Positions 14,505 through 21,344 of a DNA stretch of 54,447 bases are shown piece by piece (the first letter of the stretch is position 1; the number at the start of each line of letters is the position of its first letter). The notes below the pieces were generated by a model, which was not told the origin of the DNA, did not search any database, and worked only from the letters and a program-made list of their open reading frames with translations. A program made the translations under genes and the position numbers. The DNA is from Lysobacteraceae bacterium (GTDB taxonomy: Bacteria; Pseudomonadota; Gammaproteobacteria; Xanthomonadales; Xanthomonadaceae): positions 1 through 54,447 of the forward strand of contig QBLY01000018.1 of the NCBI GenBank assembly GCA_003241895.1, in the 5' to 3' direction.

Positions 14505-16628
14505 ATGACTACACCCATCATCCTGCAGTCCGAGGCCAGCGAATGTGGCCTGGCCTGCGTGGCCATGGTGGCCGGCCACCATCGGCAGCATTACAGCCTG
14601 CCGGAACTGCGGCAGCGCTTCGCGCTGTCGCTCAAGGGTGCCAGCCTGGCTCGCCTGGTTGGCGTCGCCGGCCAGCTCGGGTTCCAGACCCGGCCGCTGC
14701 GCCTGGACCTGCAAGACCTGGGCAAGCTCAAGACCCCGTGCATCCTTCACTGGGACTTGAACCATTTCGTGGTGCTGGCCAAGGTCGGCAGGCACAAGGT
14801 CACCCTGCTTGATCCGGCCATCGGCAAGCGCACGCTCAGCTACGCCGAGGTCTCCGGGCACTTCACGGGCGTGGCTCTGGAGATGACCCCTGCGGCCGAC
14901 TTCAAGCCCAGGAAGGCCGCCCCCTGGGTTTCCATCAGCCAGCTGACCGGCCGCGTGACCGGCCTGTGGCGCGCCCTTGGCCTGATCCTGGCCTTGTCGC
15001 TGGCGCTACAGGTGTTCGTGGTGATTGGCCCGTTCTTTCTGCAGTGGATCGTGGACCAGGTGCTGGTATCGGCCGACCGCGACCTGCTGGCGGTGCTCGC
15101 CCTGGGCTTCGGCCTCGCGCTTTTGCTGCAGGTCGGGATCGGCCTGCTGCGCGGCTGGGCCGTGGTGTACCTGTCCACGCGGCTGGGGCTGCAGTGGATG
15201 GGCAATGTGTTCGCCCATCTGCTCAAGCTTCCGATGGATTTCTTCGAGAAGCGCCATCTGGGCGACGTGGTGTCGCGCATGGGCAGCGTGCAGACCATAC
15301 AGCGCACCTTGACCACCAGCTTCGTCGAGGCGCTGATCGATGGGCTGATGGCGCTGGTCACTTTCGGCATGATGCTGGTCTACAGCTGGAAGCTGGCGCT
15401 GGTGACGCTGCTGGCCGTGGGCCTGTACCTGGCATTGCGCGCGATCGCCTTCCGCCCGGTGCGCGAGGGCACCGAGCAGCAGCTGGTGGCCGGCGCCAAG
15501 CAGCAGAGCCACCTGCTGGAATCCATCCGCGGCATGCAGTCGGTGAAGGTCGCCGGCAACGAGCGGTTCCGGCAGTCGGGCTACGCCAACCTGATGAACG
15601 ACACCGTCAACCGCGACGTATGGCTGGCCAGACTGGGGCTGGGCTTCCAGGGCTCCAGCCAGCTGATCTTTGGCATCGAGCGGGTCGCGGTGATCTGGAT
15701 CGGTGCGCTGCTGGCGCTGCAGAGCGTGTTCTCGGTAGGCATGCTGATCGCGTACCTGGCCTACAAGGACCAGTTCGCCCAGCGCGTGGGTGGATTGATC
15801 GACAAGTGGATCGAGTTCCGCATGCTGCGCCTGCACGGTGAACGGCTTGCCGATATCGTGCTGACCCCGCCGGAAGAGGATGACTCCCGGGCTTTCGATG
15901 CCTTGCCGCCGTCCAGCACCCGCATCGAGGTCAAGCACCTGTGGTTCCGCTACGCCGAAGGCGAGCCGTGGGTCCTGCAGGACTGCAGTTTCACCGTCGA
16001 GCAGGGCGAGGCCGTCGCCATCGCCGGGGCCTCCGGCTGCGGCAAGACCACGCTGGTGAAGTTGCTGCTGGGCCTGCTCAAGCCGACCCAGGGCAGCCTC
16101 CAGGTCGGCGGGCAGGATATTGCCAGACTCGGTGCGCACAGCTACCGCAACCTGGTCGGCGCGGTCATGCAGGAGGACCAGATGTTCGCCGGCAGCGTGT
16201 CCGACAACATCGCATTCGGTGACGACACGTTCGACCCGGAGCGGGTCGAGGCAGCGGCGCGGCTGGCGTCGGTGCATGACGAAATTGCGGCGATGCCGAT
16301 GGGATACCACAGCCTGATCGGCGACATGGGCACCACGCTGTCGGGCGGCCAGAAGCAGCGGGTGATCCTGGCCCGGGCGCTGTACCGCAATCCGCGCATC
16401 CTGTTCCTGGACGAGGCCACCAGCCATCTCGACGTCGAGCGCGAGCGCATCGTCAACGAAGCCGTACGAGCCCTGGCGTTGACCAAGGTGATCATTGCCC
16501 ATCGGCCCGAAACCATCGCCAGCGCTGACCGGGTCCTGGTGATGCAAGGCGGGAGGATCGTGCAGGAGATCCGGACACAGGCGACACCGGTGGCGCCCGA
16601 CGAACTTTCCGAAACGCTCGAAGCCTGA
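14505..16628 (+). CDS. peptidase C39-containing bacteriocin-type ABC exporter (RaxB/CvaB-like)
   Basis: A 707-residue exporter. The N-terminal C39 peptidase has its catalytic cysteine in SEASECGLAC (C14), histidine in WDLNHFVVL (H87) and aspartate in LLDPAIG (D103); these enzymes cut double-glycine leaders from peptides during export. Six membrane helices span about residues 150-430. The ATPase has Walker A GASGCGKTT (about 507), the signature LSGGQKQR and Walker B ILFLDEATSHLD. The downstream HlyD-type adaptor, 10 bp away, completes an inner-membrane export pair; an outer-membrane TolC must be encoded elsewhere. No obvious double-glycine substrate gene lies beside it. All catalytic residues are present, so it should be active. 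Confidence 0.9.
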   Translation: MTTPIILQSEASECGLACVAMVAGHHRQHYSLPELRQRFALSLKGASLARLVGVAGQLGFQTRPLRLDLQDLGKLKTPCILHWDLNHFVVLAKVGRHKVTLLDPAIGKRTLSYAEVSGHFTGVALEMTPAADFKPRKAAPWVSISQLTGRVTGLWRALGLILALSLALQVFVVIGPFFLQWIVDQVLVSADRDLLAVLALGFGLALLLQVGIGLLRGWAVVYLSTRLGLQWMGNVFAHLLKLPMDFFEKRHLGDVVSRMGSVQTIQRTLTTSFVEALIDGLMALVTFGMMLVYSWKLALVTLLAVGLYLALRAIAFRPVREGTEQQLVAGAKQQSHLLESIRGMQSVKVAGNERFRQSGYANLMNDTVNRDVWLARLGLGFQGSSQLIFGIERVAVIWIGALLALQSVFSVGMLIAYLAYKDQFAQRVGGLIDKWIEFRMLRLHGERLADIVLTPPEEDDSRAFDALPPSSTRIEVKHLWFRYAEGEPWVLQDCSFTVEQGEAVAIAGASGCGKTTLVKLLLGLLKPTQGSLQVGGQDIARLGAHSYRNLVGAVMQEDQMFAGSVSDNIAFGDDTFDPERVEAAARLASVHDEIAAMPMGYHSLIGDMGTTLSGGQKQRVILARALYRNPRILFLDEATSHLDVERERIVNEAVRALALTKVIIAHRPETIASADRVLVMQGGRIVQEIRTQATPVAPDELSETLEA

Positions 16629-16638
16629 GGGCCCACCG

Positions 16639-17901
16639 ATGACCGAGCCCTTGTTCCGGCCCGAAGTAATGGCCGCCAGGCGCCGCAGCTGGCTGGGCGG
16701 TGTTTCGCTGGCGCAGCCCCTGTCGCTGTGGCTCTTGACGGCTTGCGCCATGGCCGCGGCGGCCGCGGTGGTGCTGTTCCTGGCGTTTGGGGAGTACAGC
16801 CGGCGGTCCCGCGTAACCGGACAGCTGGTGCCGGATCTCGGGCTGGCGACCGTCGTTGCGCCGGTCTCCGGCGTGATCACCCGGTCGATGCCCGGCGAGG
16901 GCGAGCATGTGCTGCGCGACGGCTCGCTGCTGGTGATTTCCGTGCCCCGGGCCAGCCCGGTGGGGGGCGACATGACCACCGGCCTGCGCGCCGGCCTGCA
17001 GCAGCAGCACGACGGCATCGAGCAAAGCTACCGGTCCGGAAGCGAGCTGCTGCAGGCGCAGATGCTGGGGCACCGGGAGCAGCTGGCGATAGCGCGGCGC
17101 GAATGGGGCCAACTCAACGCCGCCATCGTGACCCAGCGCGAGCAGGTCGCAATCGCCGACGCCACCCTGGCCCGCTTCCGCACCCTGGCCGCGCAGCGCT
17201 ACGTCAGCGATGTGCAGCTCAAGCAGCAGGAACAGGCCCGCCTGGAAACCGTGGCCGGGCTGCAGGCCCTGCAGCGTCAGGCCACCGCCGGGCTGCGCAA
17301 TATCCAGCAGATCGAGCAGGCGCTGCGCGAATTGCCTGCACAGCGTTCGGCGCGGTCGGCCACCAGGATGCGCGAGTTGGCGCAGTGGACCGAGCAGCGC
17401 CTGCAGGTCGAGGCCAGCGGCGAAATCCTGGTGAAGTCGCCGGTGTCCGGGCTGGTGGCGAGCCGGCTGATGGAAACGGGCCAATCGGTGCAGGCGGGGC
17501 AGCCGCTGCTGACGCTGCTGCCGGCAGGCTCGCAGCTGCAGGCGCAGCTGCTGGTACCCAGCCGCGCCATTGGCTTCATCGCGCCAGGCGACGAGGTGGT
17601 GTTGCGTTACCAGGCCTTCCCGCACCAGAAGTTTGGCCACCACCGCGGCAAGGTACTGCGGATCTCGCGCAGCGCCCTGAGCCCGGGCGGCGTGCGCGCC
17701 CTGCTGGGCGCCGATGGTTCGCAGGCCGGTGAACCCTACTACCGGGTGCTGGTTGAACTGTCCCAGCAGTCGGTGGTGGCCTATGGACAGGCTGAACCCC
17801 TGCGCCCGGGCATGCTGCTGGAGGCCGACATCCTCGGCGAGCGACGCAAGCTGTACGAATGGGTGTTGGAGCCGCTGTATTCCCTGACGGGCAGGCTCTA
17901 G
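16639..17901 (+). CDS. HlyD-family periplasmic adaptor (RaxA/CvaA-like)
   Basis: A 420-residue membrane-fusion protein. A short cytoplasmic N-terminus is followed by one membrane helix (LWLLTACAMAAAAAVVLFLA, about residues 33-52). Then come a lipoyl half (VTGQLVPDLGLATVVAPVSG), a long coiled-coil hairpin (about 115-240), the second lipoyl half (VKSPVSGLVASRLMETGQSV) and the beta-barrel region with LRYQAFPHQKFG. Such adaptors link the C39 ABC exporter to a TolC-like outer-membrane channel. It follows the exporter by 10 bp with its own Shine-Dalgarno, so both genes form one operon. Length and layout are normal for the CvaA/RaxA group. Confidence 0.88.
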   Translation: MTEPLFRPEVMAARRRSWLGGVSLAQPLSLWLLTACAMAAAAAVVLFLAFGEYSRRSRVTGQLVPDLGLATVVAPVSGVITRSMPGEGEHVLRDGSLLVISVPRASPVGGDMTTGLRAGLQQQHDGIEQSYRSGSELLQAQMLGHREQLAIARREWGQLNAAIVTQREQVAIADATLARFRTLAAQRYVSDVQLKQQEQARLETVAGLQALQRQATAGLRNIQQIEQALRELPAQRSARSATRMRELAQWTEQRLQVEASGEILVKSPVSGLVASRLMETGQSVQAGQPLLTLLPAGSQLQAQLLVPSRAIGFIAPGDEVVLRYQAFPHQKFGHHRGKVLRISRSALSPGGVRALLGADGSQAGEPYYRVLVELSQQSVVAYGQAEPLRPGMLLEADILGERRKLYEWVLEPLYSLTGRL

Positions 17902-17922
17902 CCGGGCCGGGCAGGCAGGCGA

Positions 17923-18204
17923 TCAGCCGCCCTGCAGGCACATCAACACGGGCGTGTCTTTGGTCTCGCCCTCCAGGCGGACCTTGCCATTGGCTTCCAG
18001 GATTTCCTGGCAGCGCTTGAAGCGGTCGGCGTCTTCGCAAATGAAATGGCCCGCAGGCTCGCCCGGCATCGGCTCACAGGTGAGGTCGGCGTCGAGCGAA
18101 CCGCCGAGGATGGGGGTCGGGGCGTCGGTCTGCATTGGCTTGCTGGCGAAGGCGGCGGCGCTGCAGGCCAGCAGCGCGATGGCGAACGGGATACGGATCG
18201 ACAT
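17923..18204 (-). CDS. small secreted cysteine-containing protein, hypothetical
   Basis: A 93-residue protein with a clean Sec signal peptide (SIRIPFAIALLACSAAAFAS, cleavage near residue 20). The mature part has four cysteines (in DLTCEP, HFICED, RFKRCQEI and VLMCLQGG) that could make two disulfides. The start at 18204 is supported by AAGGGA seven bases upstream. It converges with the HlyD adaptor gene across 21 bp. No family is recognised. The internal GG (PILGGS) follows a Sec signal and so does not make it a C39 substrate. Confidence 0.65.
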   Translation of the reverse strand: MSIRIPFAIALLACSAAAFASKPMQTDAPTPILGGSLDADLTCEPMPGEPAGHFICEDADRFKRCQEILEANGKVRLEGETKDTPVLMCLQGG

Positions 18205-18491
18205 GGGGTGTCCCTTGATGAAGGGCGCGACGGGATGCCGGCACATTTGCAGCCTATCGGGCTAGTGGGCGCGGAGCGGAGAACGCCGCCGCAGGCCATG
18301 GCCCAAGGGATGGGGTCAGTAGCACGCGCGCTGGATAGCGTCGCCATGCTGGCGCAAGCCGTCATGCGTGACGTAGCGCAGCGGCTGGCGTCGGTGAGCG
18401 GCGTCTGCGGCCCGCGCCGATTGGCAGGCAGAAGCCCGCCTCCTACGCCAAACGGATGGCCGAGATCGGCTACCCTAACCCTGAACTCCAA
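18205..18491. other. non-coding stretch with REP-like inverted sequence
   Basis: No convincing gene lies here. A segment near 18422-18452 (GGCAGAAGCCCGCCTCCTACG in part) resembles the GTAGGAG-type short repeats scattered through xanthomonad genomes, seen here as a single copy. The stretch separates the exporter region from the transposase remnant. Confidence 0.35.
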
Positions 18492-18649
18492 ATGGCCCCG
18501 TTACTGAAAGCGGGGGGACGTCGCCGCTTCGAAACCTTGCAGCACGCCAGTCGAATCGTGGCGACTGGATCCAGTTCTATAACCATTGGAGCCCTCACCA
18601 GGCGCTGGGCATAAAGACCCCCGCTGAGGCTTATGCTTTAGCGACCTGA
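18492..18649 (+). pseudogene. IS3-family transposase (OrfB) 3' remnant, frameshifted
   Basis: The end of an integrase-core transposase is visible. One frame reads AGGRRRFETLQHASRIVA; the next frame then reads DWIQFYNHWSPHQALG and IKTPAEAYALAT before a stop at 18647-18649. The W-I-x-F-Y-N...HQALG..TPAEA pattern is the usual tail of IS3-family OrfB. A one-base loss near 18560 (GTGGCGACTGG where GTGGCGGACTGG is expected) explains the frame change. Nothing of the upstream transposase or of terminal inverted repeats is visible, so the element is dead. Confidence 0.75.
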
Positions 18650-18715
18650 CCTGAGCAGAAAGTGCTAGGTCATTAAACTACCGCCTCAATGACGCTAGTC
18701 GTGTGAGGCATGCAT

Positions 18716-19093
18716 CTAGAATGGACGATCGTCGTCAAGAGCATCTAACTCGTTCAATATTGAGTCGAGCGCTTGGTCGACTCCCATTGCTTGCCGCCTT
18801 GCGGTCTCGAAAATTTCTTTCATCTCTTGATAAAGCCCCGCCTTTACGTCGGGATTCTCGCCATCTTCGTCACCTATCTCTTCAACAACATCTCCTACCG
18901 CATTTAAAATGCTTAAGAAATACTCAGGCATCCCTTGACTTGATCTACTTTCGCCCTTCCTTACACGAATAGAGTACTCGGTGAAGGAAAGCTGAAACAC
19001 TTCATCCGCTTCGGTTTCTCTCCATAGGCGCATTCCTGTTTTAGTAACCGCAGAGACACGTTGAACCAATGTGTACAACTTTGGATAGCTCAT
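18716..19093 (-). CDS. hypothetical cytosolic protein, second gene of AT-rich cassette
   Basis: A 125-residue acidic protein with no signal peptide or membrane segment. The N-terminal part (MSYPKLYTLVQRVSAVTKTG, then LWRETEADEVFQLSFTEYSI) looks like a small alpha/beta domain. The C-terminal 60 residues are predicted helical and acidic (VVEEIGDEDGENPD; DQALDSILNELDALDDD). I do not recognise a named family. The ATG overlaps the stop of the membrane-protein gene upstream by 4 bp, so both are made together. Sampled base composition is about 40-48% GC against about 70% nearby, a sign of transfer. It ends 66 bp from the dead transposase. Confidence 0.7.
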   Translation of the reverse strand: MSYPKLYTLVQRVSAVTKTGMRLWRETEADEVFQLSFTEYSIRVRKGESRSSQGMPEYFLSILNAVGDVVEEIGDEDGENPDVKAGLYQEMKEIFETARRQAMGVDQALDSILNELDALDDDRPF

Positions 19094-19605
19094 ATCGTCG
19101 CCCCAACCTGATGTCTAACACGCTCTTTTATCGAGATCACAACGTCCGTACAGATTGAGAGTGAACCGTTAGCACGTGCGAGCTGCGTTGCCTTTTCAAG
19201 GTAACGTTTGTCCAGATCCAACGCGCGCTCCAGCGCTGAAACGCGAGTAATCACATCTTGGATAGACGTTTGATCGCGATCAGAGCACAACAAATCACAC
19301 TCCCGAATTGCAATCAGTTTTGCCCTAAGTCCCGAATATCTGTCGGGAATAACTTCAATCGCATTCGATCTGTGCAAGCGCTTAAGCTCATCAATAAGCT
19401 GAAGTGCTCCGGCAATTTCGGAAATTATTTCAATCTTTAGCATTTTTCCAACCGCAGCTTCCGCCGACGCTTTCGCCGCCTCAGCGGCATTCTTGGCCTT
19501 GAACGCAGCGTATATCGTGATCAGAAACCCGACTATCGTCAGCGCAATGCCTGATAGTGACAAGTACTCTTCTAAGTATTTTGTGCTGAGAAGACTTTCC
19601 CACAT
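19090..19605 (-). CDS. hypothetical membrane-anchored protein, first gene of AT-rich cassette
   Basis: A 171-residue protein. One hydrophobic helix lies at about residues 15-38 (LSLSGIALTIVGFLITIYAA), followed by an alanine-rich coiled-coil linker (KAKNAAEAAKASAEAAVGK) and a helical cytoplasmic domain to the end. No catalytic motif is evident. This layout, a membrane anchor plus a helical sensor-like domain with a tightly coupled cytosolic partner, resembles accessory or defence gene pairs, but nothing here proves such a role. Codon use and GC are well below the neighbours. It lies 18 bp from the end of nrdJb on the same strand, so it may also be reached by read-through from the nrd genes. 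Confidence 0.7.
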   Translation of the reverse strand: MWESLLSTKYLEEYLSLSGIALTIVGFLITIYAAFKAKNAAEAAKASAEAAVGKMLKIEIISEIAGALQLIDELKRLHRSNAIEVIPDRYSGLRAKLIAIRECDLLCSDRDQTSIQDVITRVSALERALDLDKRYLEKATQLARANGSLSICTDVVISIKERVRHQVGATI

Positions 19606-19623
19606 GGCGTCAAGTCGCGCTTC

Positions 19624-20418
19624 TTAACCGCACTTCGAATAGCCGCAATTCAGGCAAGTAGCACACCCGTCCATGATCACCGTCGCCTTGGTGTTGCACT
19701 TGAAGCACATGGTGGCGCTGGGCGGGAAAGAGGCGCCGTCGCCGGTGACCTGCACCGCCTCGTCAGCGCGGGCGCTGTCGGTGCCGGTTCCGGCGACGTC
19801 GCCGCTCAGGGGGGTGGATTCAGACTTTTTTTTTGCGCGGTTCTCGTAGGCCGCGCGCTTCTCGGCGATCAGCTGGCGCTGGGCGTCGCTGAGCTCCGGG
19901 TCGATGATCATGCCGATCGACTTGAGGTGCTCTTCCACCACCGAGCCGATTTCGGCAACGATGGACGGCATGTACACGCCACCGGCCTTGAAGTAGCCGC
20001 CGCGCGGGTCGAACACCGCCTTCATCTCGTCCACCAGGAAGGTGACGTCGCCGCCCTTGCGGAACACCGCGCTCATGATGCGGGTCAGGGCCACGATCCA
20101 CTGGAAGTGGTCCATGTTCTTGGAGTTGATGAACACTTCGAACGGACGGCGCAGTTCGTGTTCGGTGCCCGGATTCAACACGATGTCGTTGATGGTGACG
20201 TACATCGCGTGCTCGACCAGCGGCGACTTGATCTTGTAGGTGTTGCCGATCAGCACTTCGGGCCGCTCGACCTTTTCGTGCATCTGGATGATGTCGGCGC
20301 CGGGGAAGTCGACGACGGCGGCCAGGGGCGCGGCGACGGGCGCGGCGGCTTCCCTGGCTTTGTCCTCGGGCTTCTGGACGCTGTAGGACTTGATTTTCTT
20401 GCTGATCTTGATGGTCAT
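19624..20418 (-). CDS. nrdJb: class II ribonucleotide reductase C-terminal component, NrdJb-like (TSCPD domain)
   Basis: A 264-residue protein. Residues about 40-180 form the TSCPD-type region (VEHAMYVTINDIVLNPGTEH; RPFEVFINSKNMDHFQWIVA; RIMSAVFRKGGD). The C-terminus is a cysteine-rich zinc-ribbon/redox tail (MCFKCNTKATV; CLNCGYSKCG) like that which re-reduces the active site of adenosylcobalamin-dependent reductases. In Pseudomonas the enzyme is split into NrdJa and NrdJb in the same way. ATG 20418 is preferred because the longer frame would begin inside a strong hairpin; only a weak AAGAAA-type Shine-Dalgarno is present. The gene lies downstream of the H1-like gene rather than directly after nrdJa. 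Confidence 0.85.
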   Translation of the reverse strand: MTIKISKKIKSYSVQKPEDKAREAAAPVAAPLAAVVDFPGADIIQMHEKVERPEVLIGNTYKIKSPLVEHAMYVTINDIVLNPGTEHELRRPFEVFINSKNMDHFQWIVALTRIMSAVFRKGGDVTFLVDEMKAVFDPRGGYFKAGGVYMPSIVAEIGSVVEEHLKSIGMIIDPELSDAQRQLIAEKRAAYENRAKKKSESTPLSGDVAGTGTDSARADEAVQVTGDGASFPPSATMCFKCNTKATVIMDGCATCLNCGYSKCG

Positions 20419-20465
20419 GCGTTTTTCTTTTTTGCTTGTTGGATTCGGTGGGGACTTGCCCGGAG

Positions 20466-20490
20466 CCCCCCGCCGCACAGCGGCGGGGGG
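20466..20490 (-). terminator. 11-bp GC-rich hairpin between H1-like gene and nrdJb
   Basis: CCCCCCGCCGC at 20466-20476 pairs perfectly with GCGGCGGGGGG at 20480-20490 around a three-base loop. It follows the H1-like stop on the minus strand. No T-run follows, so it may attenuate, stabilise the upstream mRNA end, or insulate nrdJb. Confidence 0.5.
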
Positions 20491-20521
20491 ACGGGGTGTG
20501 GCATCGGGACAGCCTCAGGCT

Positions 20522-21241
20522 TTAGCGCTTCCTGGCAACCTTTCGGGCGGTCGTCTTGCGGGCCGCCGGCTTCTTGGCGACCTTCTTTGCTGCCTTGCGG
20601 GCCGGAGCCTTCTTGGCGGCAACCTTGCGCACGGCCTTCTTGGCCGCAACCTTCTTCGCTGCGACCTTGCGGGTCACCTTCTTCTTGGCCTTGGTGACGG
20701 CGCCCTTCTTGGCGGCGACCTTGCGGACCGCCTTCTTCTTGGCCTTGGTGACAGCGCCCTTCTTGGCGGCGATCTTGCGGACCGCCTTCTTCTTGGCCTT
20801 CGTGACCTCGGCCTTGGCGGTCGCGACGGAACGCTTCGCCGACTTGACCGCCTTCTCGACCTTGCGCTCGGTCTTGGCGATCGATTTCTTCACGGCCTTG
20901 ATGGCCGACTTGGCCGCCTTGGTGTTGGCGCCCTTCTTGGCCGCCGCGCTCCGGGTGGCCTTGGTCGGCGCCTTCTTGGCGGCCGCCTTCTTGCCGGCGG
21001 GCTTCTTCTTGGTCAGCCCGACCGCCTGGGCCGCCGCCGCCACCGTCTTGCTGGCGCTTGCCGCCGCCTTGGAAACGGCCTTGCCGGCGCTGGTGTTGCT
21101 GGCGCGCTTTACCTGCTCCTTGGCCGCCGTCATCGCCATGTTGGCGCCGCCCGCGATCACGCTGCCAAGCTCGGAGGCTTTTTCCCCGACTGTTTCGGCG
21201 GCACTGGAAATGGCCGCTGTGACACCGTTGCCGTTACTCAT
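20522..21241 (-). CDS. histone H1-like / AlgP-type lysine-alanine repeat protein
   Basis: A 239-residue, highly basic protein. The first 75 residues form an Ala-rich helical region (AISSAAETVGEKASELGSVI). The rest is built of Lys/Ala motifs such as AAKK and VRKVAAKK, including an 18-residue unit VTKAKKKAVRKxAAKKGA repeated two to three times, encoded by 54-bp tandem DNA repeats. This resembles eukaryotic H1 tails and bacterial AlgP/Hc1-like nucleoid proteins, so binding to DNA is likely. ATG 21241 has AGGAGAG close upstream. It sits between the two nrdJ halves on the same strand; whether it has any link with dNTP supply is unknown. Confidence 0.8.
   Translation of the reverse strand: MSNGNGVTAAISSAAETVGEKASELGSVIAGGANMAMTAAKEQVKRASNTSAGKAVSKAAASASKTVAAAAQAVGLTKKKPAGKKAAAKKAPTKATRSAAAKKGANTKAAKSAIKAVKKSIAKTERKVEKAVKSAKRSVATAKAEVTKAKKKAVRKIAAKKGAVTKAKKKAVRKVAAKKGAVTKAKKKVTRKVAAKKVAAKKAVRKVAAKKAPARKAAKKVAKKPAARKTTARKVARKR
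20678..20806. repeat. 54-bp tandem repeat within the H1-like gene
   Basis: Units start at 20678, 20732 and 20786 (the last partial, about 21 bp), each beginning CTTCTTCTTGGCCTT. The first two differ by only a few bases. Each full unit encodes 18 residues, so copy-number change would keep the frame. Confidence 0.8.
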
Positions 21242-21344
21242 TACCGCTCTCCTCGTCGATGAAACCGCGGCTGATGCCGCGGGCCTTGCCAACTTAGCGC
21301 GAACCGGAACCGAATGCGCACACCTGCGCGAGCGCGTTCAGGTT

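Noticed and set aside
17923-18204. The PILGGS sequence as a double-glycine leader for the C39 exporter
   Set aside because: The protein has a normal Sec signal peptide upstream of the GG and no leader-type helix pattern; the gene is also on the opposite strand.
18205-19623. Attachment-site repeats flanking the AT-rich cassette, which would make it an integrated element
   Set aside because: No tRNA gene, integrase or clear direct repeat pair is visible around the cassette; only the dead IS tail is evident.
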